DNA of 64,000 nt, taken from Eutreptiella sp. 'Long Island Sound 2002'. Lineage: Eukaryota > Euglenozoa > Euglenophyceae > Eutreptiales > Eutreptiaceae. The position numbers and the translations under genes were made by a program. Position 1 is the stretch's first letter, and the number at the start of each line of letters is the position of its first letter. The stretch is from NCBI GenBank assembly GCA_964036045.1, contig OZ038378.1, positions 19,787,348-19,851,347 of the forward strand. The letters are read 5' to 3'. The notes beneath the pieces are model-generated. The model made no database searches, had not been told where the DNA came from, and saw only the letters and a program-made list of their open reading frames with translations. Shown here piece by piece: positions 50,883-62,616 of this stretch.

Positions 50883-51504
50883 GGCCTTACACCACTTTAC
50901 ACGGGCCTTACACCGCTTTACACGGGCCTTACACCACTTTACACGGGCCTTACACCACTTTACACGGGCCTTACACCACTTTACACGGGCCTTACACCAC
51001 TTTGCGCGGGCCTTACACCACTTTACACGGGTCTTGCACCACTTTACACGGGCCTTAAACTACTTTACACGGGCCTTACACCACTTTACACGGATCCATA
51101 GAGTGATCCGTAGAGTGATCCATAGAGTGATCCATAGAGTGATCCATAGAGTGATCCATGGAGTGATCCGTAGAGTGATCCTAGAGTGATCCATAGAGTG
51201 ATCCATAGAGTGATCCATAGAGTGATCCATAGAGTGATCCATAGAGTGATCCATAGAGTGATCCATAGAGTGATCCATAGAGTGATCCATGGAGTGATCC
51301 GTAGAGTGATCCATAGAGTGATCCATAGAGTGATCCATAGAGTGATCCATAGAGTTATCCATGGGTTGATCCATAGCGTGATCCATGGAGTGATCAATAG
51401 AGTGATCCATAGAGTGATCCATAGACTGATCCATGGAGTGATCCATAGAGTGAACCATGGAGTGATCCATAGAGGGATCCATAGAGTGATCCATACAGTG
51501 ATCC
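50883..51504. repeat. Cassette 54, class F
   Basis: The 21-bp block is 50883-51093 (10 units) with TTGCGCGGG near 51003 and the TTAAACTAC end. The 12-bp block is 51094-51504 (411 bp, 34 units, one base short): ATCCTAGAG at 51178 lacks an A. GAACCATGG and AGAGGGATCC are present. Confidence 0.88.
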
Positions 51505-52706
51505 GGCCTTACACCACTTTACACGGGCCTTACACCACTTTACACGGGCCTTACACCGCTTTACACGGGCCTTACACCACTTTACACGGGCCTTACACCA
51601 CTTTACACGGGCCTTACACCACTTTACACGGGCCTTACACCACTTTACACGGGCCTTACACCACTTTACAAGCGCCTTACACCACTTTACACGGGCCTTA
51701 CACCACTTTACACTGGCCTTACACCACTTTACACGGGCCTTACACCACTTTACACGGGCCTTACACCACTTTACACGGCCCTTACACCACTTTACACGGG
51801 CCTTACACCACTTTACACGGGCCTTAAACCACTTCACACGGGCCTTACACCACTTTACACGGGCCTTACACCACTTTACAGGGCCCTTACACCATTTTAC
51901 ACGTGCCTTACACCACTTTACACGGGCCTGACACCACTGTACACGGACCTTACACCACTTTACACGGGCCTTACACCACTTTACAAGCGCCTTACACCAC
52001 TTTACACGGGCCTTACACCACTTTACACGGGCCTTACACCACTTTACACGGGCCTGACACCACTTTACACGGACCTTACACCACTTTACACCGGCCTTAC
52101 ACCACTTTACACGGGCCTTACACCACTTTACACGGGCCTTACACCATTTTACACGGGCCTTAAACCACTTTACACGGGCCTTACACCACTTTACAAGGAT
52201 CCATAGAGTGATCCATAGAGTGATCCATAGAGTGATCCATAGAGTGATCCATAGAGTGATCCATAGAGTGATCCATAGAGTGATCCATAGAGTGATCCAT
52301 AGAGTGATCCATGGAGTGATCCGTAGAGTGATCCATAGAGTGATCCATAGAGTGATCCATAGAGTGATCCATAGAGTGATCCATAGAATGATCCATAGAG
52401 TGATCCATAGAGTGCTCCATGGAGTGATCCATAGAGTGATCCATAGAGTGATCCATAGAGTGATCCATAGAATGATCCATAGAGTGATCCATAGAGTGAT
52501 CCATAGAGTGATCCATAGAGTGATCCATAGAGTGATCCATAGAGTGATCCATAGAGTGATCCATGGGTTGATCCATAGCGTGATCCATGGAGTGATCAAT
52601 AGAGTGATCCATAGAGTGATCCATAGACTGATCCATGGAGTGATCCATAGAGTGATCCATGGAGTGGTCCATAGAGTGATCCATAGAGTGATCCATACAG
52701 TGATCC
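51505..52706. repeat. Cassette 55, class A with E-type tail
   Basis: The 21-bp block is 51505-52198 (33 units) with all A markers and a second CAAGCGCC near 51984. The 12-bp block is 52199-52706 (42 units). It ends with GAGTGGTCC, normally an E feature, in place of GAACCATGG, so the tail was probably exchanged with an E cassette. Confidence 0.86.
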
Positions 52707-53473
52707 GGCCTTACACCACTTTGCACGGGCCTTACACCACTTTACACGGGCCTTACACCGCTTTACACGGGCCTTACACCACTTTACACGGGCCTTACAC
52801 CACTTTACACGGGCCTTACACCACTTTACACGGGCCTTACACCACTTTGCACGGGCCTTACACCACTTTACACGGGCCTTACACCACTTTACACGCGCCT
52901 TACACCACTTTACACGGGCCTTGCACCACTTTACACGGGCCTTACACCACTTTACACGGGCCTTACACCATTTTACACAGGCCTTACACCACTTTACACG
53001 GACCTTACACCACTTTACACGGGCCTTACACCACTTTACACGGGCCTTGCACCACTTTACACGGGCCTTCCGCCACTTTACACGGGCCTTACACCACTTT
53101 ACACGGGCCTTACACCATTTTACACGGGCCTTAAACCACTTTACACGGGCCTTACACCACTTTACACGGATCCATAGAGTTATCCATAGAGTAAGCCATA
53201 GAGTGATCCATAGAGTGATCCATAGAGTGATCCTTAGAGTGATCCATGGAGTGATCCATAGAGTGATCCATAGAGTGATCCATAGAGTGATCCATGGAGT
53301 GATCCGTAGAGTGATCCATAGAGTGATCCATAGAGTGATCCATAGAGTGATCCATAGAATGATCCATAGAGTGATCCATAGAGTGATCCATAGAGTGATC
53401 CATGGAGCGATCCATAGAGTGATCCATGGAGTGATCCATAGAGTGATCCATAGAGTGATCCATACAGTGATCC
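52707..53473. repeat. Cassette 56, class B
   Basis: The 21-bp block is 52707-53169 (22 units). CCTTACACC replaces the CCTTCCCCC marker near 52857, but CCTTCCGCC is present near 53068. CACAGGCC near 52977 looks like a CpG decay. The 12-bp block is 53170-53473 (25 units), with GTAAGCC near 53191, ATCCTTAG near 53229 and CATGGAGCGATCC near 53401. Confidence 0.85.
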
Positions 53474-54366
53474 GGCCTTACACCACTTTACACGGACCTT
53501 ACACCACTTTACACGGGCCTTACACCGCTTTACACGGGCCTTACACCACTTTACACGGGCCTTACACCACTTTACACGGGCCTTACACCACTTTACACGG
53601 GCCTTACACAACTTTGCACGGGCCTTACACCACTCTACACGGGTCTTGCACCACTTTACACGGGCCTTACACCACTTTGCACGGGCATTGCCCCACTTTA
53701 AACGGGCCTTACGCCACTTTACACGCGCCTTCCGCCACTTTACACGGGCCTTACACCACTTTACACGGGCCTTACACCACTTTACACGGGCCTTACACCA
53801 CTCTACACGGACCTTACACCACTTTACACGGGCCTTACACCACTTTACACGGGCCTGACACCACTTTACACGGACCTTAAACCACTTTACACGGGCCTTG
53901 CACCACTTTACACGGGCCTTCCGCCACTTTACACGGGCCTTACACCACTTTACACCGGCCTTACACCACTTTACACGGGCCTTACACCACTTTACACGGG
54001 CCTTACACCACTTTACACGGGCCTTAAACCACTTTACACGGGCCTTACACCACTTTACACGGATCCATAGAGTGATCCATAGAGTGATCCATAGAGTGAT
54101 CCATAGAGTGATCCATAGAGCGATCCATAGAGTGATCCATGGAGAGGTCCGTAGAGTGATCCATAGAGTGATCCATAGAGTGATCCATAGAGTGATCCAT
54201 AGAGTGATCCATAGAGTGATCCATGGGTTGATCCATAGCGTGATCCATGGAGTGATCAATAGAGTGATCCATAGAGTGATCCATAGACTGATCCATGGAG
54301 TGATCCATAGAGTGATCCATGGAGTGATCCATAGTGTGATCCATAGAGTGATCCATACAGTGATCC
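53474..54366. repeat. Cassette 57, class C
   Basis: The 21-bp block is 53474-54062 (28 units) with CATTGCCCC near 53687. It also has an extra TTAAACC near 53877. The 12-bp block is 54063-54366 (25 units) with AGAGCGATCC, a private CATGGAGAGGTCCG near 54137 and the CATAGTGTGATCC tail. Confidence 0.87.
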
Positions 54367-55007
54367 GGCCTTCCACCACTGTACACGGGCCTTACACCAC
54401 TTTACACGGGCCTTACACCACGTTACACGGGCCTTACACCACTTTGCACGGGCCTTACACCACTTTACACGGGTCTTGCACCACTTTACACGGGCCTTAA
54501 ACCACTTTACACGGGCCTTACACCACTTTACACGGATCCATAGAGTGATCCATAGAGTGATCCATAGAGTGATCCATAGAGTGATCCATAGAGTGATCCA
54601 TAGAGTGATCCATGGAGTGATCCGTAGAGTGATCCATAGAGTGATCCATAGAGTGATCCATAGAGTGATCCATAGAGTGATCCATAGAGTGATCCATAGA
54701 GTGATCCATAGAGTGCTCCATGGAGTGATCCATAGAGTGATCCATAGAGTGATCCATAGAGTGATCCATAGAGTGATCCATAGAGTGATCCATAGAGTGA
54801 TCCATAGAGTGATCCATAGAGTGATCCATAGAGTGATCCATAGAGTGATCCATAGAGTGATCCATGGGTTGATCCATAGCGTGATCCATGGAGTGATCAA
54901 TAGAGTGATCCATAGAGTGATCCATAGACTGATCCATGGAGTGATCCATAGAGTTATCCATGGAGTGATCCATAGAGTGATCCATAGAGTGATCCATACA
55001 GTGATTG
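54367..55007. repeat. Cassette 58, class D with mutated exit
   Basis: The 21-bp block is 54367-54535 (8 units), opening CCTTCCACCACTG and containing CACGTTACACGG near 54420. It ends GGGTCTTGCACC and TTAAACCAC. The 12-bp block is 54536-55007 (39 units). The exit reads GTGATTGGGCC instead of GTGATCCGGCC, losing the GATC of the last unit. Confidence 0.87.
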
Positions 55008-56053
55008 GGCCTTACACCACTTTACACGGGCCTTACACCACTTTACACGGGCCTTACACCGCTTTACACGGGCCTTACACCACTTTACACGGGCCTTACA
55101 CCACTTTACACGGGCCTTACACCACTTTACACGGGCCTTACACCACTTTGCACGGGCCTTCCCCCACTTTACACGGGCCTTACACCACTTTACACGCGCC
55201 TTACACCACTTTACACGGGCCTTGCACCACTTTACACGGGCCTTACACCACTTTACACGGGCCTTACACCATTTTACACGGGCCTTACACCACTTTACAC
55301 GGACCTTACACCACTTTACACGGGCCTTACACCACTTTACACGGGCCTTGCACCACTTTACAGGGGCCTTCCGCCACTTTACACGGGCCTTACACCACTT
55401 TACACGGGCCTTACACCACTTTACACGGGACTTACACCACTTTACACGGACCTTACACCACTTTACACGGGCCTTACACCACTTTACACGGGCCTGACAC
55501 CACTTTACACGGACCTTACACCACTTTACACGGGCCTTGCACCACTTTACACGGGCCTTCCGCCACTTTACACGGGCCTTACACCACTTTACACCGGCCT
55601 TACACCACTTTACACGGGCCTTACACCACTTTACACGGGCCTTACACCACTTTACACGGGCCTTAAACCACTTTACACGGGCCTTACACCACTTTACACG
55701 GATCCATAGAGTGATCCATAGAGTGATCCATAGAGTGATCCATAGAGTGATCCATAGAGTGATCCATAGAGTGATCCATGGAGTGCTCCATACAGTGATC
55801 CATAGAGTGATCCATAGATTGATCCATAGAGTGATCCATAGAGTGATCCATAGAGTGATCCATAGAGTGCTCCATGGAGTGATCCATAGAGTGATCCATA
55901 GAGTGATCCATAGAGTGATCCATGGAGTGATCCATAGAGTGATCCATAGAGTGATCCATAGAGTGATCCATAGACTGATCCATGGAGTGATCCATAGAGT
56001 GAACCATGGAGTGATCCATAGAGGGATCCATAGAGTGATCCATACAGTGATCC
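55008..56053. repeat. Cassette 59, class E with F-type tail
   Basis: The 21-bp block is 55008-55701 (33 units) with all E markers; CACGGGACTTACACC near 55426 is private. The 12-bp block is 55702-56053 (29 units). It includes CATGGAGTGCTCCATACAGTG near 55780 and ends GAACCATGG ... AGAGGGATCC, the F ending. Confidence 0.86.
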
Positions 56054-56676
56054 GGCCTTACACCACTTTACACGGGCCTTACACCGCTTTACACGGGCCT
56101 TACACCACTTTACACGGGCCTTACACCACTTTACACGGGCCTTACACCACTTTACACGGGCCTTACACCACTTTGCACGGGCCTTACACCACTTTACACG
56201 GGTCTTGCACCACTTTACACGGGCCTTAAACTACTTTACGCGGGCCTTACGCCATTTTACACGGATCCATAGAGTGATCCGTAGAGTGATCCATAGAGTG
56301 ATCCATAGAGTGATCCATAGAGTGATCCATGGAGTGATCCGTAGAGTGATCCATAGAGTGATCCATAGAGTGATCCATAGAGTGATCCATAGAGTGATCC
56401 ATAGAGTGATCCATAGAGTGATCCATAGAGTGATCCATAGAGTGATCCATAGAGTGATCCATGGAGTGATCCGTAGAGTGATCCATAGAGTGATCCATAG
56501 AGCGATCCATAGAGTGATCCATAGAGTGATCCATGGGTTGATCCATAGCGTGATCCATGGAGTGATCAATAGAGTGATCCATAGAGTGATCCATAGACTG
56601 ATCCATGGAGTGATCCATAGAGTGAACCATGGAGTGATCCATAGAGGGATCCATAGAGTGATCCATACAGTGATCC
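56054..56676. repeat. Cassette 60, class F
   Basis: The 21-bp block is 56054-56264 (10 units) ending TTAAACTAC, then CGCGGGCCTTACGCCATTTTAC with several private changes. The 12-bp block is 56265-56676 (34 units), with ATCCGTAG as unit two, an AGAGCGATCC unit near 56501 and the F tail. Confidence 0.87.
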
Positions 56677-57866
56677 GGCCTTACACCACTTTACACGGGC
56701 CTTATACCACTTTACACGGGCCTTACACCACTTTACACGGGCCTTACACCACTTTACACGGGCCTTACACCACTTTACACGGGCCTTACACCACTTTGCA
56801 CGGGCCTTACACCACTTTACACGGGCCTTACACCACTTTACAAGCGCCTTACACCACTTTACACGGGCCTTACACCACTTTACACTGGCCTTACACCACT
56901 TTACACGGGCCTTACACCACTTTACACGGGCCTTACACCACTTTACACGGCCCTTACACCACTTTACACGGGCCTTACACCACTTTACACGGGCCTTAAA
57001 CCACTTTACACGGGCCTTACACCACTTTACACGGGCCTTACACCACTTTACAGGGCCCTTACACCATTTTACACGTGCCTTACACCACTTTACACGGGCC
57101 TGACACCACTGTACACGGACCTTACACCACTTTACACGGGCCTTACACCACTTTACACGGGCCTTACACCACTTTACGTGGGCCTTACACCACTTTACAC
57201 GGGCCTTACACCACTTTACACGGGCCTGACACCACTTTACACGGACCTTACACCACTTTACACCGGCCTTACACCACTTTACACGGGCCTTACACCACTT
57301 TACACGGGCCTTACACCATTTTACACGGGCCTTAAACCACTTTACACGGACCTTACACCACTTTACAAGGATCCATAGAGTGATCCATAGAGTGATCCAT
57401 AGAGTGATCCATAGAGTGATCCATAGAGTGATCCATAGAGTGATCCATGGAGTGATCCGTAGAGTGATCCATAGAGTGATCCATAGAGTGATCCATAGAG
57501 TGATCCATAGAGTGATCCATAGAGTGATCCATGGAGTGATCCGTAGAGTGATCCATAAAGTGATCCATAGAGTGATCCATAGAGTGATCCATAGAGTGAT
57601 CCATAGAGTGATCCATAGAGTGATCCATAGAGTGCTCCATGGAGTGATCCATAGAGTGATCCATAGAGTGATCCATAGAGTGATCCATAGAGTGATCCAT
57701 AGAGTGATCCATAGAGTGATCCATGGGTCGATCCATAGCGTGATCCATGGAGTGATCAATAGAGTGATCCATAGAGTGATCCATAGACTGATCCATGGAG
57801 TGATCCATAGAGTGAACCATGGAGTGATCCATAGAGTGATCCATAGAGTGATCCATACAGTGATCC
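56677..57866. repeat. Cassette 61, class A, first copy of a duplication
   Basis: The 21-bp block is 56677-57370 (33 units) with TTATACCAC near 56702, TTGCACGGG near 56798 and TTACGTGGG near 57175, plus all A markers. The exit is CACGGACC then CAAGGATCC. The 12-bp block is 57371-57866 (41 units) with ATAAAGTG near 57554 and GGGTCGATCC near 57725. Confidence 0.87.
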
Positions 57867-58603
57867 GGCCTTACACCACTTTACACGGGCCTTACACCAC
57901 TTTACACGGGCCTTACACCGCTTTACACGGGCCTTACACCACTTTACACGGGCCTTACACCACTTTACACGGGCCTTACACCACTTTACACGGGCCTTAC
58001 ACCACTTTGCACGGGCCTTCCGCCACTTTACACGGGCCTTACACCACTTTACACGGGCCTTACACCACTTTACACGGGCCTTAAACCACTTTACACGGGC
58101 CTTACACCACTTTACACGGATCCATAGAGTGATCCATAGAGTGATCCATAGAGTGATCCATAGAGTGATCCATAGAGTGATCCATAGAGTGATCCATGGA
58201 GTGATCCATAGAGTGATCCATAGAGTGATCCATAGAGTGATCCATGGAGTGATCCGTAGAGTGATCCATAGCGTGATCCATAGAGTGATCCATAGAGTGA
58301 TCCATAGAATGATCCATAGAGTGATCCATAGAGTGATCCATAGAGTGATCCATAGAGTGATCCATAGAGTGATCCATAGAGTGATCCATGGAGTGATCCG
58401 TAGAGTGATCCATAGAGTGATCCATAGAGCGATCCATAGAGTGATCCATAGAGTGATCCATGGGTTGATCCATAGCGTGATCCATGGAGTGATCAATAGA
58501 GTGATCCATAGAGTGATCCATAGACTGATCCATGGAGTGATCCATAGAGTGAACCATGGAGTGATCCATAGAGGGATCCATAGAGTGATCCATACAGTGA
58601 TCC
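57867..58603. repeat. Cassette 62, B/F composite
   Basis: The 21-bp block is 57867-58119 (12 units), a B block without the middle section (CCTTCCGCC near 58018 present, CCTTCCCCC absent). The 12-bp block is 58120-58603 (40 units). It starts B-like and ends with the F series AGAGCGATCC, GAACCATGG and AGAGGGATCC found in cassette 60. Confidence 0.82.
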
Positions 58604-59781
58604 GGCCTTACACCACTTTACACGGGCCTTATACCACTTTACACGGGCCTTACACCACTTTACACGGGCCTTACACCACTTTACACGGGCCTTACACTAC
58701 TTTACACGGGCCTTACACCACTTTGCACGGGCCTTACACCACTTTACACGGGCCTTACACCACTTTACAAGCGCCTTACACCACTTTACACGGGCCTTAC
58801 ACCACTTTACACTGGCCTTACACCACTTTACACGGGCCTTACACCACTTTACACGGGCCTTACACCACTTTACACGGCCCTTACACCACTTTACACGGGC
58901 CTTACACCACTTTACACGGGCCTTAAACCACTTTACACGGGCCTTACACCACTTTACACGGGCCTTACACCACTTTACAGGGCCCTTACACCATTTTACA
59001 CGTGCCTTACACCACTTTACACGGGCCTGACACCACTGTACACGGACCTTACACCACTTTACACGGGCCTTACACCACTTTACACGGGCCTTACACCACT
59101 TTACATGGGCCTTACACCACTTTACACGGGCCTTACACCACTTTACACGGGCCTGACACCACTTTACACGGACCTTACACCACTTTACACCGGCCTTACA
59201 CCACTTTACACGGGCCTTACACCACTTTACACGGGCCTTACACCATTTTACACGGGCCTTAAACCACTTTACACGGACCTTACACCACTTTACAAGGATC
59301 CATAGAGTGATCCATAGAGTGATCCATAGAGTGATCCATAGAGTGATCCATAGAGTGATCCATAGAGTGATCCATGGAGTGATCCGTAGAGTGATCCATA
59401 GAGTGATCCATAGAGTGATCCATAGAGTGATCCATAGAGTGATCCATAGAGTGATCCATGGAGTGATCCGTAGAGTGATCCATAAAGTGATCCATAGAGT
59501 GATCCATAGAGTGATCCATAGAGTGATCCATAGAGTGATCCATAGAGTGATCCATAGAGTGCTCCATGGAGTGATCCATAGAGTGATCCATAGAGTGATC
59601 CATAGAGTGATCCATAGAGTGATCCATAGAGTGATCCATAGAGTGATCCATGGGTTGATCCATAGCGTGATCCATGGAGTGATCAATAGAGTGATCCATA
59701 GACTGATCCATGGAGTGATCCATAGAGTGATCCATGGAGTGATCCATAGAGTGATCCATAGAGTGATCCATACAGTGATCC
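58604..59781. repeat. Cassette 63, class A, second copy, with B-type tail
   Basis: The 21-bp block is 58604-59297 (33 units), a near copy of cassette 61 at +1,927 bp: TTATACCAC, TTGCACGGG and the CACGGACC exit recur. TTACATGGG near 59102 stands where cassette 61 has TTACGTGGG. The 12-bp block is 59298-59781 (40 units). It shares ATAAAGTG near 59483 but ends like B (AGACTG directly after ATCAATAGAGTG). Confidence 0.86.
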
Positions 59782-60830
59782 GGCCTTACACCACTTTACA
59801 CGGGCCTTACACCACTTTACACGGGCCTTACACCGCTTTACACGGGCCTTACACCACTTTACACGGGCCTTACACCACTTTACACGGGCCTTACACCACT
59901 TTACACGGGCCTTACACCACTTTGCACGGGCCTTCCCCCACTTTACACGGGCCTTACACCACTTTACACGCGCCTTACACCACTTTGCACGGGCATTGCC
60001 CCACTTTAAACGGGCCTTACACCACTTTACACGCGCCTTCCGCCACTTTACACGGGCCTTACACCACTTTACACGGGCCTTACACCACTTTACACGGGCC
60101 TTACACCACTTTACACGGACCTTACACCACTTTACACGGGCCTTACACCACTTTACACGGGCCTGACACCACTTTACACGGACCTTACACCACTTTACAC
60201 GGGCCTTGCACCACTTTACACGGGCCTTCCGCCACTTTACACGGGCCTTACACCACTTTACACCGGCCTTACACCACTTTACACGGGCCTTACACCACTT
60301 TACACGGGCCTTACACCACTTTACACGGGCCTTAAACCACTTTACACGGGCCTTACACCACTTTACACGGATCCAGAGAGTGATCCATGGAGTGATCCAT
60401 AGAGTGATCCATAGAGTGATCCATAGAGCGATCCATAGAGTGATCCATGGAGTGATCCGTAGAGTGATCCATAGAGTGATCCATAGAGTGATCCATAGAT
60501 TGATCCATAGAGTGATCCATAGAGTGATCCATAGAGTGATCCATAGAGTGCTCCATGGAGTGATCCATAGAGTGATCCATAGAGTGATCCATAGAGTGAT
60601 CCATGGAGTGATCCATAGAGTGATCCATAGAGTGATCCATAGAGTGATCCATAGAGTGATCCATAGAGTGATCCATAGAGTGATCCATAGAGTGATCCAT
60701 ACCGTGATCCATGGAGTGATCAATAAAGTGATCCATAGAGTGATCCATAGACTGATCCATGGAGTGATCCATAGAGTGATCCATGGAGTGATCCATAGTG
60801 TGATCCATAGAGTGATCCATACAGTGATCC
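59782..60830. repeat. Cassette 64, class C with B-like start
   Basis: The 21-bp block is 59782-60370 (28 units). It has CCTTCCCCC near 59931 and then CATTGCCCC near 59992, markers that otherwise separate B/E from C, so the first third was exchanged. The 12-bp block is 60371-60830 (38 units) starting ATCCAGAGAG, with AGAGCGATCC, ATACCGTG, ATCAATAAAG and the CATAGTGTGATCC tail. Confidence 0.83.
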
Positions 60831-61462
60831 GGCCTTACACCACTTTACACGGGCCTTACACCACTTGACACGGGCCTTACACCGCTTTACACGGGCCTTA
60901 CACCACTTTACACGGGCCTTACACCACTTTACACGGGCCTTACACCACTTTACACGGGCCTTACACCACTTTGCACGGGCCTTACACCACTTTACACGTG
61001 TCTTGCACCACTTTACACGGGCCTTAAACCACTTTACACGGGCCTTACACCACTTTACACGGATCCATAGAGTGATCCATAGAGTGATCCATAGAGTGAT
61101 CCATAGAGTGATCCATAGAGTGATCCATAGAGTGATCCATGGAGTGATCCGTAGAGTGATCTATAGAGTGATCCATAGAGTGATCCATAGAGTGATCCAT
61201 AGAGTGATCCATAGAGTGATCCATAGAGTGATCCATAGAGTGATCCATAGAGTGATCCATAGAGTGATCCATAGAGTGATCCATAGAGTGATCCATAGAG
61301 TGATCCATAGAGTGATCCATGGGTTGATCCATAGCGTGATCCATGGAGTGATCAATAGAGTGATCCATAGAGTGATCCATAGACTGATCCATGGAGTGAT
61401 CCATAGAGTGATCCATGGAGTGATCCATAGAGTGATCCATAGAGTGATCCATACAGTGATCC
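60831..61462. repeat. Cassette 65, class D
   Basis: The 21-bp block is 60831-61062 (11 units) with CACTTGACAC near 60864 and CACGTGTCTTGCACC near 60995. The 12-bp block is 61063-61462 (33 units), with GATCTATAG near 61159 and a long run of near-perfect consensus units from about 61165 to 61320. Confidence 0.87.
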
Positions 61463-62616
61463 GGCCTTACACCACTTTACACGGGCCTTACACCACTTCA
61501 CACGGGCCTTACACCGCTTTACACGGGCCTTACACCACTTTACACGGGCCTTACACCACTTTACACGGGCCTTACATCACTTTACACGGGCCTTACACCA
61601 CTTTGCACGGGCCTTCCCCCACTTTACACGGGCCTTACACCACTTTACACGCGCCTTACACCACTTTACACGGGCCTTGCACCACTTTACACGGGCCTTA
61701 CACCACTTTACACGGGCCTTACACCATTTTACACGGGCCTTACACCACTTTACACGGACCTTACACCACTTTACACGGGCCTTACACCACTTTACACGGG
61801 CCTTGCACCACTTTACAGGGGCCTTCCGCCACTTTACACGGGCCTTACACCACTTTACACGGCCCTTACACCACTTTACACGGGCCTTACACCACTTTAC
61901 ACGGACCTTACACCACTTTACACGGGCCTTACACCACTTTACACGGGCCTGACACCACTTTACACGGACCTTACACCACTTTACACGGGCCTTGCACCAC
62001 TTTACACGGGCCTTCCGCCACTTTACACGGGCCTTACACCACTTTACACCGGCCTTACACCACTTTACACGGGCCTTACACCACTTTACACGGGCCTTAC
62101 ACCTCTTTACACGGGCCTTACACCACTTTACACGGGCCTTACACCACTTTACACGGATCCATAGAGTGATCCATAGAGTGATCCATAGAGTGATCCATAG
62201 AGTGATCCATGGAGTGATCCGTAGAGTGATCCATAGAGTGATGCATAGAGTGATCCATAGAGTGATCCATGGAGTGATCCGTAGAGTGATCCATAGAGTG
62301 ATCCATAGAGTGATCCATAGAGTGATCCATAGAGTGATCCATAGAGTGATCCATAGAGTGATCAATAGAGTGATCCATAGAGTGATCCATAGAGTGATCC
62401 ATGGAGTGATCCGTAGAGTGATCCATAGAGTGATCCATAGAGTGATCCATAGAGTGATCCATAGAGTGATCCATGGGTTGATCCATAGCGTGATCCATGG
62501 AGTGATCAATAGAGTGATCCATAGAGTGATCCATAGACTGATCCATGGAGTGATCCATAGAGTGAACCATGGAGTGATCCATAGAGGGATCCATAGAGTG
62601 ATCCATACAGTGATCC
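61463..62616. repeat. Cassette 66, class E with F-type tail, no TTAAACC unit
   Basis: The 21-bp block is 61463-62156 (33 units) with all other E markers. CACCTCTTTACAC near 62100 is private and the usual TTAAACC penultimate unit reads TTACACC. The 12-bp block is 62157-62616 (38 units), with CATGGAGTGATCCGTAG three times, GATGCATAG near 62242, an extra ATCAATAG near 62361 and the F ending. Confidence 0.85.

Larger units (their letters stand above)
46283..51504. repeat. Super-repeat cycle 2, cassettes A-B-C-D-E-F
   Basis: Cassettes start at A 46283, B 47230, C 47955, D 49112, E 49729 and F 50883, giving 5,222 bp. A and B have shortened 21-bp blocks (22 and 16 units instead of 33 and 22), yet the class order is unchanged. 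Confidence 0.85.
51505..56676. repeat. Super-repeat cycle 3, cassettes A-B-C-D-E-F
   Basis: Cassettes start at A 51505, B 52707, C 53474, D 54367, E 55008 and F 56054, giving 5,172 bp. The 21-bp blocks have 33, 22, 28, 8, 33 and 10 units. This is the best available reference copy of the super-repeat, although the A cassette ends with an E-type 12-bp tail and the E cassette with an F-type tail. Confidence 0.85.
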
